From an uncultured Sphingomonas sp. (GTDB taxonomy: Bacteria > Pseudomonadota > Alphaproteobacteria > Sphingomonadales > Sphingomonadaceae): DNA of 64,000 nucleotides. The number at the start of each line of letters is the position of its first letter. Positions within the stretch are counted from its first letter, which is position 1. Under the pieces are notes generated by a model, which saw only the letters and a list, made by a program, of their open reading frames with translations, made no database searches and was not told where the DNA came from. Of the stretch, positions 15,058 to 24,410 are shown piece after piece. Both the position numbers and the translations under genes were made by a program. The DNA lies in contig NZ_CALMAW010000062.1 of assembly GCF_937859915.1 (NCBI RefSeq), forward strand, positions 1-64,000. Reading direction: 5' to 3'.

Positions 15058-15505
15058 AGCTGACCTCGGTGGCAAGCTTGCCATTGACGGATGCGCGGCC
15101 CGCGAACTTGCTGACCTTGCCGCGCATCTGCACGACCTCGACCTCGAGCACGAGCAAGACGCCGGGCTCGACGGGCACGCGGAACTTGGCGTTCTCGATG
15201 CCCATGAAATAGACGAGCTTGCCCGACGCCGCAGCGCCCAGGCTCTCGATCGCGAGCACGCCGGCTGCCTGCGCCAGCGCCTCGATCACAAGCACGCCGG
15301 GCATGATCGGGCGGCCGGGGAAATGACCCTGGAAGAAACCCTCGTTGATCGTCACCGCCTTGATCGCGCGGATCGACTTGTTGGGGACGATCTCCTCGAC
15401 GCGGTCGACGAGCAGCATCGGGTAGCGATGCGGCAGCGCCGCCATCACCCGCCGGATATCCAGCGGGCCGATGACGGCGCCTTCGGTAGCGGTGTCTCCG
15501 CTCAC
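15023..15505 (-). CDS. fabZ: 3-hydroxyacyl-ACP dehydratase FabZ
   Basis: This 160-residue hotdog-fold enzyme has the catalytic His in [13 protein letters not shown], the expected start [11 protein letters not shown], and the typical length. It removes water from 3-hydroxyacyl-ACP in type II fatty acid synthesis. It follows skp with a 4-base overlap, at the end of the rpsB-to-fabZ block. In many Gram-negatives lpxD precedes and lpxA follows fabZ. Both are missing here, which fits a sphingomonad that lacks lipid A-type LPS. Confidence 0.95.
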   Translation of the reverse strand: MSGDTATEGAVIGPLDIRRVMAALPHRYPMLLVDRVEEIVPNKSIRAIKAVTINEGFFQGHFPGRPIMPGVLVIEALAQAAGVLAIESLGAAASGKLVYFMGIENAKFRVPVEPGVLLVLEVEVVQMRGKVSKFAGRASVNGKLATEVSFTAMIADPPAA

Positions 15506-16110
15506 CGGCCCTGCGTGGGCTTCGAGCTGGTCGACGGCGCGGACGGAGCGGCGGCCTGCGGCGGCGTGATGCTCGGCGTCGTGAACGACGAGTCGAGACG
15601 CTGGACCAGCGTGCTGGTGATGTCGTTGGCCGGATCCGACGCGAGCGCCGAGTCCTTGGCGATCACCGCGGTTGCCTTACGCTCGGCGCGGATCTGCTCG
15701 GCGACCGGGCGCGCGTGATCGATGATCTGCGAGCGGACGAAGCCGGCGAGCTGGTTGACCGCCTGCTCGACTTCCTGGACCGCGTCCTGCGCCGCCTGCA
15801 CGCGATCGCGCGCCTGCAGGAAGGCCGGGGTCGGCTGCGGCTGGGTGCCGGGCTTGGTTGCCGCCTTGAGCGTGTTGACGGCCGCGTTGTAGGCCGTGAT
15901 CGCAGTGTTCAGCTCGGCCTGACGCTGCTGAAGCACTGGATTGTACTTGGCGCTGAGCTGGCTGCTGCCGCTCTTGCCGGCAGCCGAGTTCTGGAACATC
16001 TGGTCAACGTCGACGGTGAGCACGGCGGCGTCCGCGGCCATGGCGGGGACGGCGACGAGCGAAACGGCGGCGGTCGCGGCGAACAGCGCCGATTTGAACA
16101 TGTTGGTCAT
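15502..16110 (-). CDS. skp: Periplasmic chaperone Skp/OmpH family
   Basis: This 202-residue protein has a signal peptide ([19 protein letters not shown]) and a long Ala/Gln-rich coiled-coil body ([36 protein letters not shown]), as in Skp/OmpH trimeric periplasmic chaperones. It escorts unfolded outer-membrane proteins to BamA. The stop codon of bamA overlaps its start region, and its stop overlaps the fabZ start. The C-terminus has a Pro/Ser/Thr tail not usual in short Skp proteins. Confidence 0.85.
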   Translation of the reverse strand: MTNMFKSALFAATAAVSLVAVPAMAADAAVLTVDVDQMFQNSAAGKSGSSQLSAKYNPVLQQRQAELNTAITAYNAAVNTLKAATKPGTQPQPTPAFLQARDRVQAAQDAVQEVEQAVNQLAGFVRSQIIDHARPVAEQIRAERKATAVIAKDSALASDPANDITSTLVQRLDSSFTTPSITPPQAAAPSAPSTSSKPTQGR

Positions 16111-18872
16111 CAGAACTGAGTTCCTACGTTGAAGGAGAAGAGCTTGGTTTCATCGCCCTTCTGCTTGACCAGCGCTTTCGCGATGTCAATCCGCAGCGGG
16201 CCGAAGGGCGAATTCCACGAGACGCCGACACCGACAGAGATACGCGGTTTCCAGCTGCCGCCGTAATAGACCTCCTGGAAGGGCGCAATCGTCGAGGCGT
16301 AGAGCGTGGATCCGGAGGGGCAGACCGTCGTTCCCTTCGGCAGCGAGTTCAGCGCCGTGCTCGACGTGCCGTCGGTGGCGGTCGTTGTCGTCTGGCACTG
16401 GGTCAGGCCGCCGGTCGCGAGGATCGGGCGGGTCAGGCCCGCCGCGCCGGGCGCGGTCTCGTCCGCGGGCAGCAGCGGCGGCTGCTTGACCCCGAACACC
16501 GAGCCCATGTCCATGAAGATCGACGGCTTGAAGCCGGCCTCCTTGGCACCGGCGCCCAGCGGCACCTGGACCTCGATATGGCCGAGATAATCCGCGCGGC
16601 CGCCGAGCGCATCGTCCTGCAGACGGCCGTCCTTGGTCAGGTTGAGCGTCGTATTGTCGGAATTATAGCCGTAGCGGACGACGCGCGGGCCGATGCCGCG
16701 GATGTCGAAGCCGCGCAGCTGCGGTTCGCCGAGATAGAAGCGGTCGGTCAGGCGGATACGGTCGATCTCGTCGCCGACATCGTCGTAGCGCTGCTTGCCG
16801 TAAGGCAGAATATAGCCCGCCTCGGCGTGGAGGTTGAGCACGAAGCCATGGCCGAGATCATGATATTTGTCGTCCGACACGGTCGTGCGCAGATATTTGA
16901 CGCTGCCGCCCAGACCCGCAAAGTCCTGGCCGAAGACGAAGCGATTGCCCTTCGACGGCGTGATGCGGTTGTTGAGATTGTCGTAGACGATGCTGTAGCC
17001 GACCGACGACGTCGTGCGATTGCCGACCGCGTCGCAGAGATAGCGGCCTGCCACGATCGGATCGCAGGCAAGGATGCCCTGCGGGTTGTCGGTGCTGTAA
17101 TAGGTGTCCTTGTCGAGCGACACCTTGTCCTGGCTGAGACCATAGCGCGTCGCCAGCGACCAATATTCGGTCAACGGGATGCCGAAGCGCATCTGGAAGC
17201 CGGTCGTGGTCTGGTTGTAGGTCGTGTTGCGGTCGTTGGTCGAGGTGATGTCGTACGAGCGATAGTCGCGGCGGAAGATGTCGAACCCGAAGGCGACATT
17301 CTTGTCGAACAGATAGGGTTCGGTGAAGCCGGTGCTGACCGACTTCGAATAGAGCGACCAGTCGGCGCTGGCCCGGACGGTCTGGCCCTTGCCGCGGAAA
17401 TTATTCTGTTCGATCGACAGGTTGACGATGAACTTCTCGAGGCTCGAATAGCCCGCCGAGACCTGCAGCTGGCCGGTCGATTTTTCCTGGACGTTGGCCT
17501 CGAGAATGACCTTGTCGGGCGACGAACCCGGCTTCTGGTCGATCTCCAGCTTATCCTGGAAATAGCCGAGCGAGCGGATGCGATCGCGCGAGCGCTTGAC
17601 CTGGAAGCCGTTGAACGCGTCGCCTTCCGCCAAGCGGAACTCGCGGCGGACGACCTTGTCCTGGGTCAGCGTGTTGCCATTGATGTCGACGCGCTCGACA
17701 TAGACGCGCGGCGTCTGATTGACCTTGAAGGTCACGCCCATCGTCAGCTTGGCGGGATCGCGGTGAAAATCGGGATCGATGTTGGCGAACGCGTAGCCGA
17801 GCAGCCCGGCGGTCTCGGTCATCGCGTCGACCGTATCCTCGACGACCTTGGCATTGTACCAGTCGCCGGGCTTGACCTTGATCAGCGTGCTCAGCGTCGC
17901 GGGCTTGAGGTCGCGAATATCGCTCTCGACCTTGATGTCGGCGAATTTGTAGCGTTTGCCCTCCTCCACCACATAAGTGATGATGAAGTCCTTCTTGTCG
18001 GGCGTCAGCTCGGCGACCGCGGAGACGACGCGGAAATCCGCATAGCCCTGCGTCAGATAGTATTGGCGCAGCTTCTGCTGGTCATAGGCCAGACGATCGG
18101 GATCGTAACTGGTGCCCGATGACAGGAAGTGGGTGAGCGTCGCTTCCTTGGTGGCCATCTGGCCCTTGAGCTCGCCATCCGAAAAATGGTCGTTGCCGAT
18201 GATGTTGATCCGGCGGACCTTGGACTTGTCGCCCTCGTGGATCTCGAACACGACGTCGACGCGGTTCTGGTCGAGCAGCACCATCTGCGGATCGACGGTC
18301 GCGGCATAGCGGCCCTGGCGGCGGTACAGCTCGATGATCCGGCCGACATCGGCACGCACCTTCGAACGCGTGAAGATTTCGCGCGCCGCCAGCTTGATCT
18401 CGGGCATGATCTTGTCGTTCTTGAGGCGCTTATTGCCCTCGAGCACGATCCGGTTGACGACCGGGTTCTCGCGGACCGCGATGACGATGTCGCCGTTATT
18501 CTCGTCGCGGATCGTGACGTCGGCGAACAGCTCGGTCGCGTACAGCGCCTTGAGCGCGGTGTCGCCGGCCTCGCGGGTGTAGATGTCGCCGGTCTTGAGC
18601 GCCACGTAGGACATCACCGTCTCGGGCTCGAGACGCTGGTTGCCCGTCACCTTGATCGAGCGGATCACCTCCTGCCCGGATGCAGGAGCCGGCGCGCTGC
18701 CGACCTGCGGCGCGGTGTCGACGGGCACGGGCACGCCATGTGGACGATGGCGCGGCGCACGCTGCGCGTCGGCCGGGACTTCATATCCCGTCGCCAGGAT
18801 CGTCCCGATCAGCAGCACGGAGGCTATCCGGCTGTGCTTGCCATCCATTATCACGCTTGTAATCGCCCTCAC
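16110..18872 (-). CDS. bamA: Outer membrane protein assembly factor BamA
   Basis: This 920-residue Omp85 protein has a signal sequence region, five POTRA domains (starting IRSIKVTGNQRLEPETVMSY, about residues 69-430) and a C-terminal 16-strand barrel that ends in the outer-membrane signature with a terminal Phe (KLFSFNVGTQF). It folds and inserts outer-membrane barrels. An insert of about 60 residues with two Cys (TQCQTTTTATDG) lies near the end of the barrel, in a probable surface loop. The start is uncertain: GTG 18872, GTG 18854 or ATG 18848 (MDGKHSR). Confidence 0.95.
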   Translation of the reverse strand: MRAITSVIMDGKHSRIASVLLIGTILATGYEVPADAQRAPRHRPHGVPVPVDTAPQVGSAPAPASGQEVIRSIKVTGNQRLEPETVMSYVALKTGDIYTREAGDTALKALYATELFADVTIRDENNGDIVIAVRENPVVNRIVLEGNKRLKNDKIMPEIKLAAREIFTRSKVRADVGRIIELYRRQGRYAATVDPQMVLLDQNRVDVVFEIHEGDKSKVRRINIIGNDHFSDGELKGQMATKEATLTHFLSSGTSYDPDRLAYDQQKLRQYYLTQGYADFRVVSAVAELTPDKKDFIITYVVEEGKRYKFADIKVESDIRDLKPATLSTLIKVKPGDWYNAKVVEDTVDAMTETAGLLGYAFANIDPDFHRDPAKLTMGVTFKVNQTPRVYVERVDINGNTLTQDKVVRREFRLAEGDAFNGFQVKRSRDRIRSLGYFQDKLEIDQKPGSSPDKVILEANVQEKSTGQLQVSAGYSSLEKFIVNLSIEQNNFRGKGQTVRASADWSLYSKSVSTGFTEPYLFDKNVAFGFDIFRRDYRSYDITSTNDRNTTYNQTTTGFQMRFGIPLTEYWSLATRYGLSQDKVSLDKDTYYSTDNPQGILACDPIVAGRYLCDAVGNRTTSSVGYSIVYDNLNNRITPSKGNRFVFGQDFAGLGGSVKYLRTTVSDDKYHDLGHGFVLNLHAEAGYILPYGKQRYDDVGDEIDRIRLTDRFYLGEPQLRGFDIRGIGPRVVRYGYNSDNTTLNLTKDGRLQDDALGGRADYLGHIEVQVPLGAGAKEAGFKPSIFMDMGSVFGVKQPPLLPADETAPGAAGLTRPILATGGLTQCQTTTTATDGTSSTALNSLPKGTTVCPSGSTLYASTIAPFQEVYYGGSWKPRISVGVGVSWNSPFGPLRIDIAKALVKQKGDETKLFSFNVGTQF

Positions 18873-18983
18873 GCTTGCACGGCACGGCTTGCGCCCATGC
18901 CTGCTGCTCCCACTCTACGCCCCTGCCCGATCAGCGCCCAGCGATCAACCCGGCATGCGGCGGCCCGAATGGGTTGGGCGCGG

Positions 18984-20117
18984 TCAGCCGGCGAGACCGG
19001 CGAGACGTTGCCACAGGCCGACCGAGCCCAGATCGTTGAACGTGACGAACAGCATGAGGCCGAACAACAGCGCCAGCCCCGACCGGAAGGCCCATTCCTG
19101 CACCTGCGCCTCGACCGGGCGGCGACGCGCCGCCTCGACCAAGTAGAAGAGCAGATGGCCGCCATCCAGCATCGGGATTGGCAGGAGATTGATGAACCCC
19201 AGATTGATCGATATGCCCGCCATCAGCAGGATGATCGCAAACCACCCCAAGGTCGCCTGCTGGCCCGCGACGCGCGCCACCCCGACGGGACCCGAAAGCT
19301 CCCGGGCCGAGCGGGTGCCGTCGATGATCTGGCTAATCGCGGTGATCGTGTTGCCGACCGACTGCGCCACCAGGCTCGCCGCGCGGTGCGGCACCTCGAG
19401 CAGCGGCACGCGCTGCATCGTGCCGCCGGTCTGCGCGATCCCGAGCTGGCCGATCCGGGTCGTGTTGCCGAAGCGATCGGTTTCCGCGATCGCGCGGATC
19501 GTCGCGCTGATCGTTATCGGCCGGTCGTGCCGGATCAGCGCGATCGGGACGGTCGCGCCGGGGTGGAGTTGCGTGAAGAAGGCGATGTCCTCGAAGCGGC
19601 GGATCGCGGTGCCGTCCATCCGCACGATGCGATCACCGGGCAGCAGCCCCGCCTGCGCCGCCGCGGAGCGTGGTTGCACGCCTGCGATCACCGGCGGCGT
19701 CATAGGTTCGCCGTAGGCGATCAGGATCGCCGCGATCACGCCGAAGGCGAACAGGAAATTGACCGCAGGCCCCGCGAACACGATCAGGAAGCGCTGCCAG
19801 ACCGGCTTCGCCTGGAAGGTCCGCGCGCGTTCGGCGGCGGGCAGCGACAGCCATTCGGCGGTGGGCTCGCTCGCCGGCCCCATGTCGCCCGCGAATTTGA
19901 CATAGCCGCCAAGCGGCAGCGCCGCGACCTTCCACCGGGTGCCGCGCTTGTCGGTCCAGCCGACCAGTTCGCGGCCGAAGCCGATCGAGAAGGCGTCGGC
20001 CTTCACGCCGAACCAGCGGCCGACGAAATAATGGCCGAGCTCATGGATGAAGATCAGTGGCCCGATCACCAGGAGGAAACACGCTACCGCCCAGAAGAAG
20101 CCACCGATCGCCGTCAT
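18984..20117 (-). CDS. rseP: RIP metalloprotease RseP (site-2 protease)
   Basis: This 377-residue M50 intramembrane protease has the zinc motif HELGH in the first membrane segment, one PDZ domain in the middle (PRSAAAQAGLLPGDRIVRMD), and the last catalytic part NLLPIPMLDGGH. It cleaves membrane anti-sigma factors or signal-peptide remnants. Only one PDZ domain is visible, where E. coli RseP has two. Coupled to dxr by a 4-base overlap. Confidence 0.93.
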   Translation of the reverse strand: MTAIGGFFWAVACFLLVIGPLIFIHELGHYFVGRWFGVKADAFSIGFGRELVGWTDKRGTRWKVAALPLGGYVKFAGDMGPASEPTAEWLSLPAAERARTFQAKPVWQRFLIVFAGPAVNFLFAFGVIAAILIAYGEPMTPPVIAGVQPRSAAAQAGLLPGDRIVRMDGTAIRRFEDIAFFTQLHPGATVPIALIRHDRPITISATIRAIAETDRFGNTTRIGQLGIAQTGGTMQRVPLLEVPHRAASLVAQSVGNTITAISQIIDGTRSARELSGPVGVARVAGQQATLGWFAIILLMAGISINLGFINLLPIPMLDGGHLLFYLVEAARRRPVEAQVQEWAFRSGLALLFGLMLFVTFNDLGSVGLWQRLAGLAG

Positions 20118-21268
20118 GCTGCTCGCCTTCGCATTACCGAAGCGGCCTTGTGACGTGCCTCGGCGTCGATCGCCACGACCTCGGCGAGCGTCGTGGGCGC
20201 AGCTGGCTCATATTGTGCCAGAACCTCGGCGACGACCGATGCAATGTCGAGAAAACCGATCTGCCCGGCTAGGAAGGCGGCGACGGCGCTCTCGTTGGCG
20301 GCGTTAAGGATCGCCGGGCGCGCGCCGCCCGCGGTCAGCGCGGCCTGCGCCAGCGCGAGCGCGGGGAAGCGCTCGAGATCGGGCGCCTCGAAGTCGAGCT
20401 GCGCGATCCGGGCGAGATCGAGCCGCGCGCAGGGCGTCTCCATCCGCTCGGGCCAGGCGAGCGCGTGCGCGATCGGGATGCGCATGTCGGCCGAGCCGAG
20501 CTGCGCCAGCACCGAGCCGTCGATATATTCGACCATCGAATGCACCACCGACTGCGGATGGACGATCACCTCGAGCTTGTCGGCGCCGACCGGGAAGAGA
20601 TGGTGCGCCTCGATCAGTTCGAGCCCCTTGTTCATCATCGTCGCCGAATCGATCGAAATCTTGGCGCCCATCGACCAGTTCGGATGCTTGACCGCCTGCG
20701 CCGGGGTCACGCCGCGCATCGCCTCGCGCGTCCAGGTGCGGAACGGGCCGCCGCTGGCAGTGAGGATGATCCGGCTGACCCGGCCGGGCGCGGGCTCATA
20801 GCATTGGAACACCGCGTTGTGCTCCGAGTCGACCGGGAGCAGCCGCGCGCCGGCATCCTCGGCCGCGCGGATCATGATCGACCCCGCCGAGACCAGCGAT
20901 TCCTTGTTGGCGAGCGCAACCGCCTTGCCGCACGACAACGCAGCCATCACCGGCTCCAGCCCGGCCAGCCCGACGATCGCCGCCATCGTCCAGTCCGCGC
21001 CGCGCCGCGCCGCCTCGACGATGGCAGAGGGCCCGGCGCCGGCCTTGATCGTGCTGCCCGCTAACGCCGCCTTGAGCGCGTCGAACTTGGTCGCGTCGCC
21101 GATCACCGCGACCGCGGCGTTGGTCCGCCGTGCCGCGGCGGCGAGCCCGTCGACGTCGCTGTAGGCGGTCAGCGCCTCGACGCGAAAGCGATCGGGCTCG
21201 CGCTCGACCAGATCGAGAGTCGAGGTGCCGACCGAGCCGGTCGCACCGAGGATGGTTACACTGCGCAT
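20114..21268 (-). CDS. dxr: 1-deoxy-D-xylulose 5-phosphate reductoisomerase
   Basis: This 384-residue enzyme has an N-terminal Rossmann motif (TILGATGSVGTSTLDLV), NKESLVSAG, the metal-site segment LPVDSEHNA and SIDSATMMNKGLE. It makes MEP from DXP with NADPH, the committed step of the MEP isoprenoid pathway. Together with uppS and ispA in the window it supplies undecaprenyl and farnesyl diphosphates. Stop and start overlap rseP. Four bases separate it from cdsA. Confidence 0.95.
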   Translation of the reverse strand: MRSVTILGATGSVGTSTLDLVEREPDRFRVEALTAYSDVDGLAAAARRTNAAVAVIGDATKFDALKAALAGSTIKAGAGPSAIVEAARRGADWTMAAIVGLAGLEPVMAALSCGKAVALANKESLVSAGSIMIRAAEDAGARLLPVDSEHNAVFQCYEPAPGRVSRIILTASGGPFRTWTREAMRGVTPAQAVKHPNWSMGAKISIDSATMMNKGLELIEAHHLFPVGADKLEVIVHPQSVVHSMVEYIDGSVLAQLGSADMRIPIAHALAWPERMETPCARLDLARIAQLDFEAPDLERFPALALAQAALTAGGARPAILNAANESAVAAFLAGQIGFLDIASVVAEVLAQYEPAAPTTLAEVVAIDAEARHKAASVMRRRAA

Positions 21269-21272
21269 ATCT

Positions 21273-22067
21273 CTACACTATCCCAGAAGCGACGATCAGC
21301 GCCACGATGCACAACACGGGGACGGCACCGTCCAGCCGATCCATCACCCCGCCGTGCCCCGGGAGCACCCATCCCGAGTCCTTGACCCCCGCGCGGCGCT
21401 TCATCACGCTTTCGAACAGGTCGCCCATTTGCGCCGTCACCGCGAGCAGCCCCGCGAACGCCGCCAAGCGAAGCGTGACGTGCAGCACCAGCGTCAATGC
21501 GAAGCCGACGATGATCGCGGCAATCATCCCGCCGAGCAGCCCCGCCCACGTCTTGTTGGGGCTCCACACCGGCGCGAGCTTGGGCCCGCCGATGCTGCGG
21601 CCGGCAAAATAGGCACCGATGTCCGTCGTCCAGACCATCGCCAGCGTCCAGAAACTCAGGTCGATCCCGTCATAGCGATCGTGGATGAAGAATAGCGAGA
21701 GCGTCGGCAGCCCGGCATAGAGCATGCCTGCGGCCAGCTTCGGATTGCGCGTGAAGGCGAACACCGCAAGCGTGGCGCCGAGCAGGCCGTACCAGCACGC
21801 CGTGTTTGGAACATTGGCATGCGGCGCGGCAAGAAACAGCGGCAGCAGCAAGCCGAGGAGCGCCAACCACATCTGCCAGCGGGCGGCGCGGATCAGCGAC
21901 GCCCATTCGGCGATCATCGCCAACGTCGCGGCCGACAGCAGCAGCCAGAACGGTTCGCGTCCATAGACGAGGCAGAAGACCGAAATCAGGATCAGTGCGA
22001 TCCCGGTGACACTACGCAGCGCCAGATCGGACTTCTTCTTCGGCGCAGGGACGGTATCGGTAATCAT
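21273..22067 (-). CDS. cdsA: Phosphatidate cytidylyltransferase CdsA
   Basis: A 264-residue integral membrane protein with about seven or eight hydrophobic segments and the CdsA signature near the C-terminus (SVMKRRAGVKDSGWVLPGHGGVMDRLD). It makes CDP-diacylglycerol from phosphatidic acid and CTP, feeding pssA and psd downstream in the pathway (both in this window). Start is ATG 22067 (MITDTVPAP), overlapping the uppS stop by 4 bases. The track's longer ORF runs through uppS in another frame. Confidence 0.93.
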   Translation of the reverse strand: MITDTVPAPKKKSDLALRSVTGIALILISVFCLVYGREPFWLLLSAATLAMIAEWASLIRAARWQMWLALLGLLLPLFLAAPHANVPNTACWYGLLGATLAVFAFTRNPKLAAGMLYAGLPTLSLFFIHDRYDGIDLSFWTLAMVWTTDIGAYFAGRSIGGPKLAPVWSPNKTWAGLLGGMIAAIIVGFALTLVLHVTLRLAAFAGLLAVTAQMGDLFESVMKRRAGVKDSGWVLPGHGGVMDRLDGAVPVLCIVALIVASGIV

Positions 22068-22813
22068 AGTCCGCCATAGCGGCGCTCGCGGCGCCCGAAG
22101 GCCGCGATCGCGTCGGCGAGCTGCGCATGATCGAAATCGGGCCACAGCGTCTCGGTGAAGACGAGTTCGGCATAGGCCGCCTGCCACAGCAGGAAGTTGG
22201 ACAGCCGCTGTTCGCCCGAGGTGCGGATCAGCAGGTCGAGCCGGGGCAGGCCAACGGTATCGAGCCGCGCCTCGAACGCCGCGTCGTCGAGCATGTCGGG
22301 ATCGATCTCGCCGGCACGCGCCTCGCGCATCAGCCGCCGCGTCGCGCGCAGCAGCTCGTCCTGCGCGCCGTAGTTGAGCGCGATCGCCAGCGTCAGCTTG
22401 TCGTTGCCCGCGGTACGCTCGACCGCATTGTCGAGCAGCGTGACCAGATCGGGCTCGAACTTGCGATAGTCGCCGATGATGCGGATGCGCACGCCCTTGC
22501 GCGCCAGCTCGTCGAGCTCGGCGCGGATATAATGGCGCAGCAGCCCCATCAGGTCGGCGATCTCGCTTGCTGGACGGCGCCAATTCTCCGACGAAAAGGC
22601 GTAAAGCGTCAGCGCCTCGAGCCCGAGGTCGCCCGCCGCGCGCACCGTGCGCCGCACCGCCTCGATACCCTGCTTGTGGCCGGCAAAGCGCGGCAACCGA
22701 CGTGCCTTCGCCCATCGCCCGTTGCCGTCCATGATGATCGCGACATGGCGCGGCACCGACAGGTCCGTCCCGCCGCCTGCAGCCGACGCCGCGTTGGCCG
22801 GCGTCGCGTTCAC
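22064..22813 (-). CDS. uppS: Undecaprenyl diphosphate synthase
   Basis: A 249-residue cis-prenyltransferase: [16 protein letters not shown] holds the catalytic Asp, with [10 protein letters not shown] and [15 protein letters not shown] further on. It makes the C55 carrier lipid for peptidoglycan and surface polysaccharides. I place the start at GTG 22813, which overlaps the frr stop as GTGA. An internal start closer to the conserved block is possible because the first 18 residues are low complexity. Confidence 0.93.
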   Translation of the reverse strand: MNATPANAASAAGGGTDLSVPRHVAIIMDGNGRWAKARRLPRFAGHKQGIEAVRRTVRAAGDLGLEALTLYAFSSENWRRPASEIADLMGLLRHYIRAELDELARKGVRIRIIGDYRKFEPDLVTLLDNAVERTAGNDKLTLAIALNYGAQDELLRATRRLMREARAGEIDPDMLDDAAFEARLDTVGLPRLDLLIRTSGEQRLSNFLLWQAAYAELVFTETLWPDFDHAQLADAIAAFGRRERRYGGL

Positions 22814-23373
22814 TTGCCGAGGATTTCCTTCTCCTTGGCGGCGGTCACCGCGTCGATGTCGGCGATGGTCGCGTCGGTCAGCTTCTGGACCTCGCCCTCG
22901 TGGCGCTTGCGCTCGTCCTCGGAGAGGCCGTTCTTCTTCTCGTCGAGCTTGAGATTGTCCATCCCGTCGCGACGGACGTTGCGCACCGCGATGCGTGCCT
23001 TCTCGGCATATTGGCTGGCCAGCTTGGCGAGCTCCTTCCGACGCTCTTCGGTCAGGTCGGGGATCGGCAGGCGCAGCGTGGTGCCATCGACGATCGGGTT
23101 GAGCCCCAGACCCGCCGAGCGGATCGCCTTGTCGACCGGGCCGACGTTCGTCTTGTCCCACACCTGCACCGAGAGCAGCCGCGGCTCGGGCGCCGACACC
23201 GTCGCCACCTGATTGATCGGCATCTGCGCACCGTAGACGGTGACGGTCACCGGATCGAGCAGCGACGTCGACGCGCGGCCGGTGCGCAGCCCGACCAGAT
23301 CCTGCTTCAGCGATTCGAGCGCACCGGCCATCCGGCGCTCGAGATCGGGCTTGTCGTAGACGGGGCCTGCCAT
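22810..23373 (-). CDS. frr: Ribosome recycling factor
   Basis: This 187-residue, two-domain RRF starts with [26 protein letters not shown]. It contains [31 protein letters not shown] and the C-terminal helix ending ILGK. It splits post-termination ribosomes with EF-G. One base separates it from the pyrH stop, and it overlaps uppS, so it is co-transcribed. Confidence 0.95.
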   Translation of the reverse strand: MAGPVYDKPDLERRMAGALESLKQDLVGLRTGRASTSLLDPVTVTVYGAQMPINQVATVSAPEPRLLSVQVWDKTNVGPVDKAIRSAGLGLNPIVDGTTLRLPIPDLTEERRKELAKLASQYAEKARIAVRNVRRDGMDNLKLDEKKNGLSEDERKRHEGEVQKLTDATIADIDAVTAAKEKEILGK

Positions 23374-23374
23374 G

Positions 23375-24097
23375 TCACTCTCCGTTGCGAACGATCGTCG
23401 CGATGCCTTCGCCGGCGAGGACGAGGGCCAGATTGCCCTGCTCGCGGATGTTGAAGACGACGATCGGGATATTGTTGTCGCGGCACAGCGCGATCGCGCT
23501 GGCGTCCATGATCTTGAGATTCTTGTTCAGCACGGTCGAGAAGTCGATCTCCTCGTAGCGCGTGGCGCCGGGCACCGTCTTGGGATCGGCATCATAGACG
23601 CCGTCGACCGAGGTGCCCTTGAACAGCGCGTCGCACTTCATCTCGGCGGCACGCAGCGCCGCCCCCGAATCGGTGGTGAAATAGGGGCTCCCGACGCCGG
23701 CGGCGAAGATCACGACCCGCCCCTTTTCAAGATGCCGTTCGGCGCGCCTGCGGATGAACGGCTCGCAGACCGAGGCCATCGGAATTGCCGACTGGACGCG
23801 AGTCTCGACACCGAGCAGCTCGAGCGCGTTCTGCACCGCGAGCGCGTTCATCACGGTGGCGAGCATGCCCATATAGTCGCCGGTCGCGCGATCGAAGCCC
23901 TGCGCCTGGCCCGCCACGCCGCGGAAGATGTTGCCGCCGCCGACGACGATGCACAGCTGATAGCCGGCCTCGCGGATCGCGAGGATCTCCTCGGCGACGC
24001 GCTTGACGGTCGCGGGATCGATGCCGAACTGGCCCGAACCCATCAGCACCTCGCCGGACAGTTTGAGCAGGATGCGGTGGAAGGTCGGGCGGGTCAT
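23375..24097 (-). CDS. pyrH: UMP kinase
   Basis: This 240-residue amino-acid-kinase-fold enzyme has [22 protein letters not shown], and the ATP site [15 protein letters not shown]. It phosphorylates UMP to UDP in pyrimidine synthesis and is first in the pyrH-frr-uppS-cdsA-dxr-rseP-bamA-skp-fabZ run. It is separated from tsf by a gap of 313 bases that has a terminator and a candidate promoter, so it likely starts a new transcription unit. Confidence 0.95.
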   Translation of the reverse strand: MTRPTFHRILLKLSGEVLMGSGQFGIDPATVKRVAEEILAIREAGYQLCIVVGGGNIFRGVAGQAQGFDRATGDYMGMLATVMNALAVQNALELLGVETRVQSAIPMASVCEPFIRRRAERHLEKGRVVIFAAGVGSPYFTTDSGAALRAAEMKCDALFKGTSVDGVYDADPKTVPGATRYEEIDFSTVLNKNLKIMDASAIALCRDNNIPIVVFNIREQGNLALVLAGEGIATIVRNGE

Positions 24098-24134
24098 GCG
24101 AGAAAGGGGTCCGATCGGATCAATGTGCCGCGCA

Positions 24135-24163
24135 CCTTAGGGGCGGGGCCTGTCGCTGCCAAG
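24135..24163 (-). promoter_or_regulatory. Candidate sigma-70 promoter for pyrH operon
   Basis: On the minus strand, CTTGGC, a 17-base spacer and CTAAGG are close to alphaproteobacterial -35 CTTGAC and a loose -10. It lies 38 bases before the pyrH start. Confidence 0.35.
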
Positions 24164-24220
24164 CATGGTTACGGAGGCGGTAGGCGAAAGCCCGATGCGG
24201 CTTCGCACATTGGGCGCCCC

Positions 24221-24318
24221 CCCCGTTCGCCCTGAGCGCAGTCGAAGGGCCGACCGAGCGCAGTCGAGGTGATTTCCAATGCTGTGCCCGTGCCTCGACT
24301 GCGCTCAGCACGAACGGG
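24221..24318. repeat. Extragenic palindrome, family B (TGAGCGnAGTCGA)
   Basis: GAGCGCAGTCGAGG (24256-24269) and CCTCGACTGCGCTC (24293-24306) are a perfect 14-base inverted repeat, flanked by CCCGTTCG and CGAACGGG and an extra half-copy TGAGCGCAGTCGAAGG. The same family recurs at 61133-61206. Confidence 0.65.
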
Positions 24319-24340
24319 GTTGGGTGGGCACTCACCCCGA

Positions 24341-24397
24341 AAACAAAACGCCCGCCGTCACGCGCGTCCGTCTCCGGATCACGCGCGCCGGCGGGCG
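24341..24397 (-). terminator. Intrinsic terminator after tsf
   Basis: On the minus strand, CGCCCGCCG and CGGCGGGCG form a 9-bp stem, with further pairing in the CGCGCG-rich loop, followed by TTTTGTTT. It starts 14 bases after the tsf stop. Confidence 0.8.
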
Positions 24398-24410
24398 CTC
24401 AGGCTATGCG

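Larger units (their letters stand above)
24098..24410. other. tsf-pyrH intergenic region, 313 bases
   Basis: No gene. Going rightwards on the plus strand it holds the pyrH promoter candidate (24135-24163), a palindromic repeat of the TGAGCGnAGTCGA family (24221-24318) and the tsf terminator (24341-24397). Confidence 0.6.

Noticed and set aside
18129-20153. 674-residue plus-strand ORF (and 514-residue ORF at 16578-18122)
   Set aside because: Antisense shadows of rseP and bamA, with no motif and biased composition.
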